Shown piece after piece: positions 17,152 to 26,206 of a DNA stretch of 64,000 nucleotides. The notes below the pieces were generated by a model, which saw only the letters and a program-made list of their open reading frames with translations, searched no databases and had not been told where the DNA came from. Positions within the stretch are counted from its first letter, which is position 1, and each line of letters opens with the position of its first letter. The position numbers were made by a program, and so were the translations under genes. Source of the DNA: Dyella_B sp036746095 (GTDB lineage Bacteria > Pseudomonadota > Gammaproteobacteria > Xanthomonadales > Rhodanobacteraceae); NCBI RefSeq assembly GCF_036746095.1, contig NZ_DAIOEU010000004.1:1-64000 (forward strand), given 5' to 3'.

Positions 17152-18228
17152 ATGCAACGTGAATTTGGACGAATCGGCGAGTGCGCGGTCCATGCCATGA
17201 CGTTGGCTGGCGAAGGGTTGAAGGCCGAAGTGCTCACCTACGGCGGCACCCTGCGCACGTTGGAAATCGAAACCGTCCAGGGCCCGATCGGCGTGGTGCT
17301 GGGCCTGCCGGATCTGGATGCCTATCGCCGCGATAACGATTACCTCGGCGTGCTTGTCGGCCGCTTCGCCAACCGCATCGGCGGTGCGGGTTTCGAACTG
17401 GATGGCCGGCGCTATGCCTTGAGCGCAAACGAAGGCCGCAATCATCTGCACGGTGGCCAGCTGGGTTTCAATCGGCGCATCTGGAGCGTCGCTGCATGCG
17501 AGCCGCAGCGTTTGTTGCTCCACTATGTGTCGCCGGATGGCGAGGAAGGTTACCCGGGACAAGTCAACGTGGAGGCCGATTTCCTGCTCGGGCCGCAACG
17601 GCTGCAACTGGTCTTGCGCGCGCGCACCGATGCGCCCACGCCACTGAACCTGACGCATCACCCGTACTTCAACCTGGCCGGCGATCCATCTGTCCCTGCC
17701 GCGGCGCAGGTGCTGCATGTCCCTGCCGACCGCTACCTGCCAATTGATGACCAGCTGATTCCCGTGGGCGAGATCGCCACGGTGGCTGGCACGCCTTTCG
17801 ACTTCCGCCTGCCCGCCACGCTGGACCGGCGGCGTGTGGCCGATCATCCCCAGCTGCGCATCGGCGGCGGGTTCGATCATTGCCTGGTGCTGGCCGATGA
17901 TCGCCGCTGCAGCGCCGAGCTGTATTCGCCGCACAGCGGCGTGGCCATGCGCATGAGCAGCTCGGCACCTGGCGTGCAGTTGTACGAAGGATATGGCCTG
18001 GATCGGAGTCATCCGGAGCTGGGACGTGGTGTCTGCCTGGAGCCGCAAGGCTTTCCGGATGCGCCGAACCGGCCCCACTTTCCGTCGACCATCCTGCGTC
18101 CCGGCGAGGTGTACGAGCAACGCATCGTGTATCAATTCGCGCTGCCCGGCCCAGGCGCCGACTGGCCCGCCGTACAGGCGGCGCTGAATGCGGCGGAAAG
18201 CAAAACATTCGTTATGTCGCCTGGCTGA
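17152..18228 (+). CDS. galM: Aldose 1-epimerase (galactose mutarotase), cytoplasmic
   Basis: A 358-residue mutarotase that interconverts alpha and beta anomers of galactose and other aldoses. Family landmarks: FANRIGGAGFELDGRRY, HLHGGQLGFNRRIW (first histidine), LTHHPYFNLAG (catalytic histidine) and CLEPQGFPDAPNRPHF (catalytic glutamate region). It has no signal peptide, unlike the second mutarotase at 31638. ATG 17152 begins MQREFGRIGE; an upstream in-frame ATG at 17092 would add an unlikely Trp/Cys-rich leader. It diverges from the arabinofuranosidase gene. Confidence 0.92.
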   Translation: MQREFGRIGECAVHAMTLAGEGLKAEVLTYGGTLRTLEIETVQGPIGVVLGLPDLDAYRRDNDYLGVLVGRFANRIGGAGFELDGRRYALSANEGRNHLHGGQLGFNRRIWSVAACEPQRLLLHYVSPDGEEGYPGQVNVEADFLLGPQRLQLVLRARTDAPTPLNLTHHPYFNLAGDPSVPAAAQVLHVPADRYLPIDDQLIPVGEIATVAGTPFDFRLPATLDRRRVADHPQLRIGGGFDHCLVLADDRRCSAELYSPHSGVAMRMSSSAPGVQLYEGYGLDRSHPELGRGVCLEPQGFPDAPNRPHFPSTILRPGEVYEQRIVYQFALPGPGADWPAVQAALNAAESKTFVMSPG

Positions 18229-18303
18229 CCTTCAGCACGCTTGGAGGGCGGGGCGCCTGGGATTAGAGTCGTGAGTTTGACTGCCACATCCTGGGAAATC
18301 TTC

Positions 18304-20514
18304 ATGCCTCGTCTCCGCCTTCTTGCGGTCGCCATGACCGTTGCGCTCGCCGCCTGTTCGCAGTCCCACAACGAGGCCGGGAATACGCCGGCTGCTTCCA
18401 GCAGCGCGCCCGCCAAGGCCGCCACTACCGCGGCCGCCGAGGCGCCGGCCAGCAATCCGTTCTTCACCGCCAGCACGCTGCCCTACCAGGCGCCGCCGTT
18501 CGACAAGATCAAGGACAGCGACTACCAGCCGGCGATCGAAGAAGGCATGCGCCAGCAATTGGACGAAGTCGAGAAGATCGCCAACAACCCCGAGCCGCCG
18601 ACGTTTGAAAATACCTACGTCGCGCTGGAAAAAACCGGCGTGCTGTTGCATCGCGTGCTGGCCGTGTTCAATGCCATCACCGGAGCCAACACCGACGATG
18701 CCTTGCAGAAGGTGCAGGAAGAAGAAGCTCCCAAGCTTGCGGCGCATGCCGATGCGATTCACCTCAACAGCAAATTGTTCCAGCGCGTTCAAGCGGTGTA
18801 CGACCAGCGCGATTCACTCAAGCTCGATCCGGAATCGCAGCGCCTGATCGACGTGGTCTACCGTCAATTTGTAATGGCTGGTGCCAAGCTTTCCGATGCC
18901 GATAAAGCCAAGCTCAAGGATTACAACAAGGAAGAAGCCGGGCTGGAAGCGCAGTTCAACAACAAGCTGCTGGCTGCCGCGAAGGATGGCGCGCTGGTCG
19001 TCGACGACAAGAGCAAGCTCGCCGGGCTTTCCGACGAAGACATCGCCGCGGCGGCGCAGGCTGCGAAAGACCGCCACCTGGATGGCAAGTGGGTACTGAC
19101 ACTGCAGAACACCACGCAACAACCCATGTTGCAGGACCTGACCGATCGCGATACCCGCAAGGCATTGTTCGAGGCGTCATGGACGCGGGCGGAGAAGGGC
19201 GACGCCAATGACACGCGCGACGTCATTGAGCGCATTGCGCTGTTGCGCGCGCAGGAAGCCAAGCTGCTCGGCTTCCCCAACTACGCCGCGTGGACCTTGC
19301 AGGACCAGATGGCCAAGACGCCGGAAACGGTGATGAGCTTCATGGAGAAACTTGCGCCGGCCGCCGTCGCGCGTGCCAAGACGGAAGCGGCCGATATCCA
19401 GAAGCAGATCGACAAGGATCAGGCTGCGCTCAAGCAACCCAGCTTCAAGCTTGAACCGTGGGATTGGGAGCATTACGCCGAGGAAGTGCGCAAGGCCAAG
19501 TACGACTTGGACGAATCGCAGATCAAGCCGTACTTCGAACTCGACAACGTGCTGCAGAACGGCGTGTTCTACGCCGCCAACCAGCTCTATGGCCTTACCT
19601 TCAAGGAACGCAAGGACATTCCCGTCTACAACCCGGATGTGCGCGTGTTCGAAGTGTTCGACAAGGATGGCAAGTCGATCGCGCTGTTCTACTGCGACTA
19701 CTTCAAGCGCGACAACAAGAACGGTGGCGCGTGGATGGATAACTTCGTGCAGCAGTCCAAGCTGCTCGGCACCAAGCCGGTAATCTACAACGTCGCCAAC
19801 TTCACCAAGCCCGCAGCCGGCCAGCCGGCGCTGCTGTCGACGGATGACGTGGTCACCATGTTCCACGAGTTCGGCCACGGCTTGCACGGCATCTTCGCCG
19901 ACCAGCAATACCCGACCTTGTCCGGCACGCAGACCGCGCGCGACTTCGTCGAATTCCCTTCGCAATTCAATGAGCATTGGGCGTTCGACCCGAAGGTGTT
20001 CGCCAACTACGCCAAGAACTACAAGACCGGCGAGCCGATGCCCCAAGCGCTGGTCGACAAGATCAAGAAAGCGCAATTGTTCAACAAGGGCTACGACATG
20101 ACCGAGCTGGTCTCCGCAGCCATGCTCGACATGAACTGGCACATGCTCACCGCCGACCAGCCGAAGCAGGACGTGGATGCATTCGAAGCCGCCGCGCTGA
20201 AGAAGGACGGTACCGATCTCTCCTATGTTCCGCCACGCTATCGCTCCAGCTACTTCCTGCATATCTGGAGCAATGGTTACTCGGCCGGCTACTACGCCTA
20301 CCTGTGGACGCAGATGCTCGCCGACGATGCCTTCGAGGGCTTCAAGGAGCACGGCGGTCTGACGCGCGAAAACGGCGATCGCTTCCGGGCGATGATTCTT
20401 TCGCGCGGCAATACCGAGGAACTTGCCAAGCTGTACAAGGATTGGCGTGGTAGTGATCCGAGCATCGAGCCGATGCTGGTGCATCGGGGGTTGAAGCAGG
20501 GAACTGCGAAGTAA
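18304..20514 (+). CDS. dcp: M3 metallopeptidase lipoprotein (dipeptidyl carboxypeptidase Dcp)
   Basis: A 736-residue zinc peptidase of family M3. The zinc motif is H521-E-F-G-H525 in TMFHEFGHGLHGIF. The N-terminus is a lipoprotein signal (LAVAMTVALAACSQS, lipobox LAAC), followed by a low-complexity Ala/Ser linker, so the enzyme is probably anchored outside the cytoplasm. Dcp-type enzymes trim C-terminal dipeptides from peptides. ATG 18304 is chosen because it gives the lipobox in the normal position. The gene ends at a strong terminator. Confidence 0.92.
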   Translation: MPRLRLLAVAMTVALAACSQSHNEAGNTPAASSSAPAKAATTAAAEAPASNPFFTASTLPYQAPPFDKIKDSDYQPAIEEGMRQQLDEVEKIANNPEPPTFENTYVALEKTGVLLHRVLAVFNAITGANTDDALQKVQEEEAPKLAAHADAIHLNSKLFQRVQAVYDQRDSLKLDPESQRLIDVVYRQFVMAGAKLSDADKAKLKDYNKEEAGLEAQFNNKLLAAAKDGALVVDDKSKLAGLSDEDIAAAAQAAKDRHLDGKWVLTLQNTTQQPMLQDLTDRDTRKALFEASWTRAEKGDANDTRDVIERIALLRAQEAKLLGFPNYAAWTLQDQMAKTPETVMSFMEKLAPAAVARAKTEAADIQKQIDKDQAALKQPSFKLEPWDWEHYAEEVRKAKYDLDESQIKPYFELDNVLQNGVFYAANQLYGLTFKERKDIPVYNPDVRVFEVFDKDGKSIALFYCDYFKRDNKNGGAWMDNFVQQSKLLGTKPVIYNVANFTKPAAGQPALLSTDDVVTMFHEFGHGLHGIFADQQYPTLSGTQTARDFVEFPSQFNEHWAFDPKVFANYAKNYKTGEPMPQALVDKIKKAQLFNKGYDMTELVSAAMLDMNWHMLTADQPKQDVDAFEAAALKKDGTDLSYVPPRYRSSYFLHIWSNGYSAGYYAYLWTQMLADDAFEGFKEHGGLTRENGDRFRAMILSRGNTEELAKLYKDWRGSDPSIEPMLVHRGLKQGTAK

Positions 20515-20516
20515 GT

Positions 20517-20547
20517 AAAAAAGGGCCGGCATCTAGCCGGCCTTTTT
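20517..20547 (+). terminator. Rho-independent terminator after dcp
   Basis: GGCCGGC (20524-20530), a 5-nt loop, GCCGGCC (20536-20542), then TTTTT. A run of A precedes the stem, so it could act on both strands. It begins 3 nt after the dcp stop. Confidence 0.9.
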
Positions 20548-21024
20548 GTAGGTGGGTTAGCGCCAAGCCATTAATTTAGGCCACATTTCGATGCATGCCG
20601 CGTTGTACTCCCTCCCCTGCTTGCAAGGGGAACGAGGCTTGCGTCCGGCTGCGCCGGGCTGATGTTTTGCGCATGATCAAACGTCACCGCAAGATTTACT
20701 ACGGTGGGGCCGGTTTGGTCATGTCGATAGAGTCATAGGCGTCGGGTCGCGTGGATAGGAATGCACGGTACCTTTGACGATGTGGATGTCATGCAACTGC
20801 TCTGGTTGTGAATCGGGCGTCCTCGATGCCTCTTGCAGGTCGCTATGCGGTTTCGATGAAAGCTCGCGTACTCGTGTTGTACTCCCCTGAGGTCACCTTT
20901 CTGCTGCATGCGGCGCCCACCTTGGAGATTCGTCGATTGAATGCCAGGCTTGCCCTGGCGTCGAAGCTGGCTCGCAAATTGAGCTGGTGCAATATGCGCA
21001 TCGCGCTTAGTGGAAGCGACGCAA
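20548..21024. other. Gene-poor gap with repeat remnant
   Basis: About 480 nt without a convincing gene. Positions 20608-20636 (CTCCCTCCCCTGCTTGCAAG followed by gggaacgag) belong to the same dispersed CTCCCCTGC repeat family seen elsewhere. A 96-codon frame at 20808-21098 overlaps the 3' end of yjjJ on the other strand and has no recognisable domain, so I do not call it. Confidence 0.5.
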
Positions 21025-22392
21025 TTATCCGAATCGCTCTCGCGATTGAATCAACTTGGCCTGGTTGGCGCTGGCGATCTGGCGAAAATCATCACTGATG
21101 TCGGAGTGATCGGCGACGCGTTCCCAGTACGTCGTTGCCCACATTGCTGCTGTCTGCCACGTATGCAATACATCCGGTCGCGGCGGAGGTGGCCGGTATT
21201 CGCGCACCGGCAAGCCGCCGCTGCTATCGGGTCGATAGAGCATGGGCAGCATGTCGTGGCTGGGGCAGGGCGTCAGCGGTAGCGCATCATCGAGAAAGAA
21301 TGACAGGTTGCCGAAGTGCATGTCGGTGTTGGCTATGATCTGCCCGAACCACCATAGCTGCAGCACATGCGCCACCGCTTCGTCGCTCAACCAGCCTTGG
21401 CGTTGCATGCGTTCTGCAGCAGCAGCCCAATTGTCGCGGATGCCGTCGTGCGCATCGCTCCACGCGGCGAGCGAAACTACACCGCGTCTTCCGTAGGCAC
21501 CGTGGCGGTCGAAACGGGCGGACTCCAGGCAGAGCCGGCCATCTGACCAGATCAAAGTGGTACGGGCTGCGGCGAGCCCTTGTTCGCCAAGCAATTCACC
21601 GGCGAGATGCTCGCTGATCAACAGATCGGCCCAGCGCCGCGCGACGGGGTTGGTGTCCACCCGTTCGGAGAATTTCACGATGACATGCTTTAGCTCGCCT
21701 TCGATCGTTTCGATGCAGGCCGTGAACTTCGGCTGCTCGCCGGCGGCGGAAGAGCCGACCTGTTCGCCGGCCAGGATGGCGTCGGCGAGCGCGGCGTAGC
21801 GCCGAGCGCGCAAAGCCGAGGGTATGGGCGTAGCAGCGCCACCCAGCGCGTGGCTTAACGCCGAGTCGCCCAGCACGAAGTTGCCTGGGGCATCTTCGCC
21901 ACGCAACAACAAGGCCATGAGCACGTCGTCGCCATTCCAGCGCAGGATGTCGTCGCCGAGTCCGAGGTCCCGCGCATAGCGGCGGGCAAACATGCGGCCG
22001 AGAAAACCTTGCGGGCGCAGGTCATCCAGAAACCATGGCAGGCCGGGAAACAGGCCGTCGCTGAATTCACCGCGTAGCCAGTCCGGCGATTGATCGATGT
22101 CCAGCCAGCATGCCTCGCCGTGCAGCGCCACCAGTTCGCCCAAATCCCGTGGCCGCCCTCGGCTGTCGATGCGGTACAGCGGCCAACGGTGGCCGAGGCT
22201 GCGCACCTCGCGGACAGCCGCGTAGCGAGTGCTGCGGGCGGCGCCAATCTTGACGATCTGGTCCCTGGCTGCCGTGAGCAGCCTCGATACCGTGGGCTGG
22301 CTGACGCCCAGCGCCGTCCCTAGCTCACGCGCGGCCGCAACCCGGCGCAAGCGCAGGGCGGCGAGCAAGCGATCGGTATCTTGGGTGGGCAT
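21025..22392 (-). CDS. yjjJ: HipA-like serine/threonine kinase YjjJ with fused HTH
   Basis: A 455-residue protein. Residues about 1-60 form a helix-turn-helix (AARELGTALGVSQPTVSRLLTAA). The rest is a HipA-type kinase with a SSAAGEQPKFTA phosphate-binding region and the catalytic/metal motif IANTDMHFGNLSFF. This matches E. coli YjjJ, a HipA-family toxin-like protein with its own DNA-binding domain. No separate hipB antitoxin gene is adjacent. It could therefore be a self-regulating orphan kinase. The promoter region carries repeated TGAATAGATA sequences. Confidence 0.85.
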   Translation of the reverse strand: MPTQDTDRLLAALRLRRVAAARELGTALGVSQPTVSRLLTAARDQIVKIGAARSTRYAAVREVRSLGHRWPLYRIDSRGRPRDLGELVALHGEACWLDIDQSPDWLRGEFSDGLFPGLPWFLDDLRPQGFLGRMFARRYARDLGLGDDILRWNGDDVLMALLLRGEDAPGNFVLGDSALSHALGGAATPIPSALRARRYAALADAILAGEQVGSSAAGEQPKFTACIETIEGELKHVIVKFSERVDTNPVARRWADLLISEHLAGELLGEQGLAAARTTLIWSDGRLCLESARFDRHGAYGRRGVVSLAAWSDAHDGIRDNWAAAAERMQRQGWLSDEAVAHVLQLWWFGQIIANTDMHFGNLSFFLDDALPLTPCPSHDMLPMLYRPDSSGGLPVREYRPPPPRPDVLHTWQTAAMWATTYWERVADHSDISDDFRQIASANQAKLIQSRERFG

Positions 22393-22395
22393 GTT

Positions 22396-22482
22396 TGAAT
22401 AGATACATGAATAGATAATCTAAATCAAGTTAGTTTATATACAATAAGTTAGTGATATATGAGCCATATACGTGAATAGATA
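22396..22482. promoter_or_regulatory. TGAATAGATA direct repeats upstream of yjjJ
   Basis: The 10-mer TGAATAGATA occurs three times, at 22396-22405, 22408-22417 and 22473-22482, in an AT-rich island unlike its surroundings. The first two sit directly before the yjjJ start (22392, minus strand), over the expected ribosome binding site. They are plausible autoregulatory operator sites for the HTH of YjjJ. Confidence 0.55.
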
Positions 22483-22588
22483 CTTGAAATTGAAGAGCCT
22501 GCGGAGGGCGAAGCTGGGTTCGAGCCAAGCGGCTATACCCGCAGGTCCGGCACGGTGCCGGACCTGCAGGGTGTATGGGAGCGCCAGC

Positions 22589-24148
22589 TCAATCGAGCAA
22601 CCACTGCTGCGGCGGCAGGCCGTTATCGGTCCAGATCTGCAATTGCGTGCCGTGCGTGGTGGAGCCGCCAGTGTCGTCCAGCATCAGCGAGCCGGATGCC
22701 TGGTTCATCAGCTTGTAGGTGCCGTTACCCAGGTCCATGAACAGCCACGCCTGGTTGGCGTTGCCCACGCAGCCCCATAGGGTGACTTTGTTACCCGGTG
22801 CGGTATTGCCGCCGGTGTTGTCGACGCACAAGCCGGAGTACTGGTTCTGGATGCTGTACCAGCCGCCACCTTCGGCATGCACGGTCCAGTTTTGGACGGC
22901 CAAACCGTTGCAGTCCCACAATTCTGCGCTGGTGTCGTTGGTGGTGCCCCAGCCGCTGTCATCCAGGCATAGCGCGGTATCTTGCAGGTTGTGGAACGCA
23001 TGCGTCGAACCATCGGCAGGCAGGTTGTTCCAGGATTCGCTGCCGTAGTACGTGATGCAGCCGCCGTTGTTGTAATCGGAGGCCAGTTCCAGAATGTTCG
23101 AGCCGTCCGTCGCGGGCAGCAAGGCGGAGGAATAGTTCGGGCAATAGTTGTCGTACGCGGTGGGAACCTGCACCGGTGCATTGATCGTGTACCAGTCGCC
23201 TGCGCCATCGACGTTGGTGTTAACGAACAATACCTTGCCGTTGTAGCTCGACACGCTGCCGTTGGATTCGTACATCACCTGGCCGACCAGCACGATCGCG
23301 CCATTGCTGGAAATCACCGACGGACTCCACACGTTTACTGGCGCGTGTTCCAGGTATTGGCCACTGGCGGTGGCGACCTTGGTGCCGATATGGGTGGGGT
23401 CGCCAAAATTCCAGCCATCGGTTGAGGTGCGATAGAACACCGTGCAGGAAGCAGGGCCGCATAGCTCATAGCTCATGAAGAAATGGCCATCCGGCAATCT
23501 GTTGACCGTGGCCATGCCGGGTCGATCGGCTTGGACGGTACTGGCCACCGTGTTCGTCTGGTCCTGCCAATGCTGCCCATCGTAGGTGCGGATCTGCGCG
23601 AGCTTCTGGCTGCAACACGGATCGGTTTCATCCGACCAGAACATCACCAGCGCGCCATCGTTGGCGACTTCGAACTCCGGTTCCCATAGGCCATGCGAGC
23701 TGTCGCCGCGCTGTACCGGTGTGCTGTGATAGGTCCAGGAAAGGCCTTGATTGGTGCTGGTGTACACCTCGATCGCCGGGGTGCCGTTCACGGTATACGT
23801 GGCGGCAAACATCAGCGTGCCGGCGGCGAGTGCGCCGACTTGTTGCGGAAGTTCATACAACGTTGCGCAGCAGTATTCGGCGCTGCCGCTGATCGTGGAC
23901 ACCGGACCGATCAGGTTCCAGCTTGCGCCATTGTTGGTACTTTGAAAGATGATGCCGTTGGTGCTTGCCACCAGCATGCCGTTGAAGCCTGCATTGTGTT
24001 GCAGGCGAACGACGCGGGGATAAAGCGTGCTACCGGTCAATAGGGTGCCTGTGGCGGCGTGTGCGGGCCGTGCGCTCGTGAGGAGCAACACGACCAGCAT
24101 CAGCAGGCACAAGGAACTCCAAGCCGACCAAAGCTTCGGATGTTTCAT
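22589..24148 (-). CDS. Secreted sialidase-fold (BNR) hydrolase with ricin-B lectin domain
   Basis: A 519-residue exported protein. The signal peptide ends near ARPAHAATG. Residues about 35-375 form a six-bladed propeller of the sialidase/GH93 superfamily with Asp-box-like repeats (STNNGASWN, STNQGLSWT, STDGWNFGD). The C-terminal ~130 residues are a ricin-B/CBM13 beta-trefoil with repeated QxW-type motifs (AVQNWTV, NQAWLF, PPQQWLLD). Such proteins are often labelled exo-sialidases, but beside arabinose/galactose genes an exo-arabinanase (GH93-like) or related activity is equally plausible. ATG 24148 has GGAG upstream. The propeller resembles the product of 37337-38902. Confidence 0.82.
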   Translation of the reverse strand: MKHPKLWSAWSSLCLLMLVVLLLTSARPAHAATGTLLTGSTLYPRVVRLQHNAGFNGMLVASTNGIIFQSTNNGASWNLIGPVSTISGSAEYCCATLYELPQQVGALAAGTLMFAATYTVNGTPAIEVYTSTNQGLSWTYHSTPVQRGDSSHGLWEPEFEVANDGALVMFWSDETDPCCSQKLAQIRTYDGQHWQDQTNTVASTVQADRPGMATVNRLPDGHFFMSYELCGPASCTVFYRTSTDGWNFGDPTHIGTKVATASGQYLEHAPVNVWSPSVISSNGAIVLVGQVMYESNGSVSSYNGKVLFVNTNVDGAGDWYTINAPVQVPTAYDNYCPNYSSALLPATDGSNILELASDYNNGGCITYYGSESWNNLPADGSTHAFHNLQDTALCLDDSGWGTTNDTSAELWDCNGLAVQNWTVHAEGGGWYSIQNQYSGLCVDNTGGNTAPGNKVTLWGCVGNANQAWLFMDLGNGTYKLMNQASGSLMLDDTGGSTTHGTQLQIWTDNGLPPQQWLLD

Positions 24149-24557
24149 AAACCATCTCCTGTGTCGCGTCAGCGACAACGGTTGATTGATGACAAAGCCG
24201 AATAGTCGTTCTTGTTGTGTTGTAACCGGCCGGCATATGCGCCGGCCGGGAGTTCCCCTCTACGAAACTTGTAGAGCTATTGCTAAATCCAGTGGCACCA
24301 ACTTAGAGAAGCTTGATACTTGACGCGATCTGCTCCCCTGCGGCAGTAGGTGGGGTTGCTAGGGCTTTAGCGTGTTGTTGAGCATTCGCAGACGCCGCCG
24401 GTTAACGCAGCATGCCAGAGCTATGTGTCGTGGCGGCGTATAGCTCCCGTCGCTCGCAGCGCTCGCACCCCACCCTAGCCCTCCCCTGCAAGCAGGGGAG
24501 GGAACGCATCCTTGCGAGCATGGAGATGAAGGCTAAAGTACCTGCCGCCACTGCAAA
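24149..24557. other. Intergenic gap with hairpins and dispersed repeats
   Basis: 409 nt between the propeller gene and the sugar transporter. CCGGCCGGC (24226-24234) and GCCGGCCGG (24241-24249) make a 9-bp stem with a 6-nt loop but no T-run. CTCTAC/GTAGAG near 24257-24275 is a second hairpin. Positions 24333-24377 and 24470-24505 are copies of the CTCCCCTGC repeat family. The first includes CTTTAGCGTGTTG (24365-24377), which recurs at 39008-39020. No gene is seen. Confidence 0.6.
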
Positions 24558-25964
24558 TCAACGGCCGATATCGCGCAGCCGCTTGCCATGCATCAAGTTG
24601 CGTTCGATCTGCTCCAGCGTAACGCCCTTGGTCTCCGGCACCAGCCAGAAGGTCAGCACGATAAATACAGCGTTGAAGCCGGCATACAACCAGAACGTGT
24701 TGGTATGGCCGAAGCTGTTGAGCAAAGTGAGAAAGGTGAAGCCGACGACCAGGTTGGCGATCCAGTTGGTCATGGTGGAACAGCCGATGCCGAAGTCGCG
24801 TCCCTTCAGCGGCTGCACTTCCGAGCACAGCGTCCAGATCAGCGGGCCGGCGGACATCGCGAAGCCGACGATGAAGACCAGCAGCATGATCACCGCGAAC
24901 ATCTGCATGCCATGCGAACCCGCGCCCATCAGGCTGCCGACGACGCCCAGGCCCACGGCCATCACGGCGAAACCGGTGTACAGGATCGGCTTGCGGCCCC
25001 AGCGATCGATCAGGGCGATGGCGATGAAGGTGGCCAGCACGTTGGTCAGGCCGACGATGGCGGTAAACCACATCTGCGCAGCCGTGTCGTAGCCCATGTC
25101 CTGGAAGATGCGCGGCGCGTAGTACATCACCACGTTCATGCCGGTGAACTGCTGCATCAGCTGCAACAGAATCCCCAGGCCGACCGAACGGCGGAAGTTG
25201 CTGTTTTCCAGGAACAGATGCCAGCCGCGCTGCGGTGTCTTGAGCTGCTCGCGAATGTCGTTCGCTTCGCGCTCGACGATTTCCGGATTGCCACGCAGGC
25301 GTTGCAGCACGTCCAGCGCTTCGGCATCGCGCTGCTTCATCAGCAGCCAGCGCGGGCTGTCCGGCAGGAACAGTACGCCGATCAGGAACAACGCACCGGG
25401 GATCGCGATGATGCCGAGCATCCAGCGCCAGTTGCCGGAGTAGCTGAAGGCGGTATCGGAGAGAAACGCCACCAGGATGCCGATGGTGATCATCAGCTGA
25501 TATACCGAGATCATCGCGCCGCGGATGTATTCCGGCGCCACCTCGGCCAGATACAGCGGAGCGGTGAACGATGCGATGCCGATCGCCAGGCCAAGGATGA
25601 CGCGTGCCGCAATCAGCATGTCGGGCGACTGCGCGAAAGCGCAGAGGATCGAGCCGATCACGAACAGCACTGCGCCAAGAATCAGCGAGCGCTTGCGTCC
25701 CAGCGAGGAAGACAGCCAGCCGGCCCCAAGTGCGCCGACCGCCGCGCCGAACATCATCGCGCTGACGATCCATTCGAGCGCGTGGTCGGAGACGCCGAAT
25801 TCCTTCTGGATGAACTGCTGGGCGCCGGAAATCACGCCGATATCCAGGCCGAACATCAAGCCTGCGAGCGCAGCGAGCACGCAGGTGAAGATGGCCGTGG
25901 CTTTGGCGTGTGGCTTGGCATCGGAATGTGTTGTCGCAGGTGTTGGAATGGTACTGGCACTCAT
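24558..25964 (-). CDS. Sugar/H+ symporter (MFS sugar porter, GalP/AraE/XylE type)
   Basis: A 468-residue, 12-helix major facilitator. Sugar-porter signatures are present: GLDIGVISGAQQFI in helix 1, GRKRSLILGA, RVILGLAIGIASFTAPLYLAEVAP, the PDSPRWLL loop motif, LQLMQQFTGMNVVMYY and the C-terminal PETKGVTLEQIE. It should import a monosaccharide such as galactose, arabinose or xylose into the cytoplasm. It lies downstream of the galactose oxidation operon but is separated from it by a terminator and about 220 nt, so it may have its own promoter. ATG 25964 (MSASTIP) is preferred over starts at 25979 and 26009; a GGGGT sequence precedes it. Confidence 0.9.
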   Translation of the reverse strand: MSASTIPTPATTHSDAKPHAKATAIFTCVLAALAGLMFGLDIGVISGAQQFIQKEFGVSDHALEWIVSAMMFGAAVGALGAGWLSSSLGRKRSLILGAVLFVIGSILCAFAQSPDMLIAARVILGLAIGIASFTAPLYLAEVAPEYIRGAMISVYQLMITIGILVAFLSDTAFSYSGNWRWMLGIIAIPGALFLIGVLFLPDSPRWLLMKQRDAEALDVLQRLRGNPEIVEREANDIREQLKTPQRGWHLFLENSNFRRSVGLGILLQLMQQFTGMNVVMYYAPRIFQDMGYDTAAQMWFTAIVGLTNVLATFIAIALIDRWGRKPILYTGFAVMAVGLGVVGSLMGAGSHGMQMFAVIMLLVFIVGFAMSAGPLIWTLCSEVQPLKGRDFGIGCSTMTNWIANLVVGFTFLTLLNSFGHTNTFWLYAGFNAVFIVLTFWLVPETKGVTLEQIERNLMHGKRLRDIGR

Positions 25965-26177
25965 GAATGACCCCGTCATGGTTGTGAGTTGAGAAAGTGC
26001 CTTCCCCACACTTGCTCAACACGCCAAGTTCGGCTCCGGGCCGTACTCGACTACGCTTAAACCAAGCACCCAGGTGCGTGGTTCGCGACAGGCCTTCCTT
26101 GACCTGCATGACCAGCCTGCTTTCAGCAGCCTGATCGAATGCGCCGCGCGAGTGTTCTCACTTTCTTCGCGACGCAT

Positions 26178-26206
26178 AAAAAAACCGGCTCATGCGGGCC
26201 GGCCGG
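26178..26206 (-). terminator. Terminator overlapping the lactonase stop codon
   Basis: On the minus strand a CCGGC...GCCGG stem with an 8-nt loop is followed by seven T (A-run at 26178-26184). The stop codon of the lactonase gene lies in the loop, so the last codons are part of the hairpin. Confidence 0.8.

Noticed and set aside
20808..21098. Possible small gene (96 codons) downstream of dcp
   Set aside because: No Shine-Dalgarno, no domain, and the end overlaps yjjJ on the other strand.
22396..22482. Three TGAATAGATA repeats considered as a CRISPR-like array
   Set aside because: The units are only 10 bp, spacing is irregular (12 and 65 bp) and no cas gene is nearby.
24226..24249. GC-rich 9-bp hairpin considered as a terminator
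   Set aside because: No T-tract on either strand and it lies upstream of the propeller gene start, so I list it only as a hairpin in the gap.
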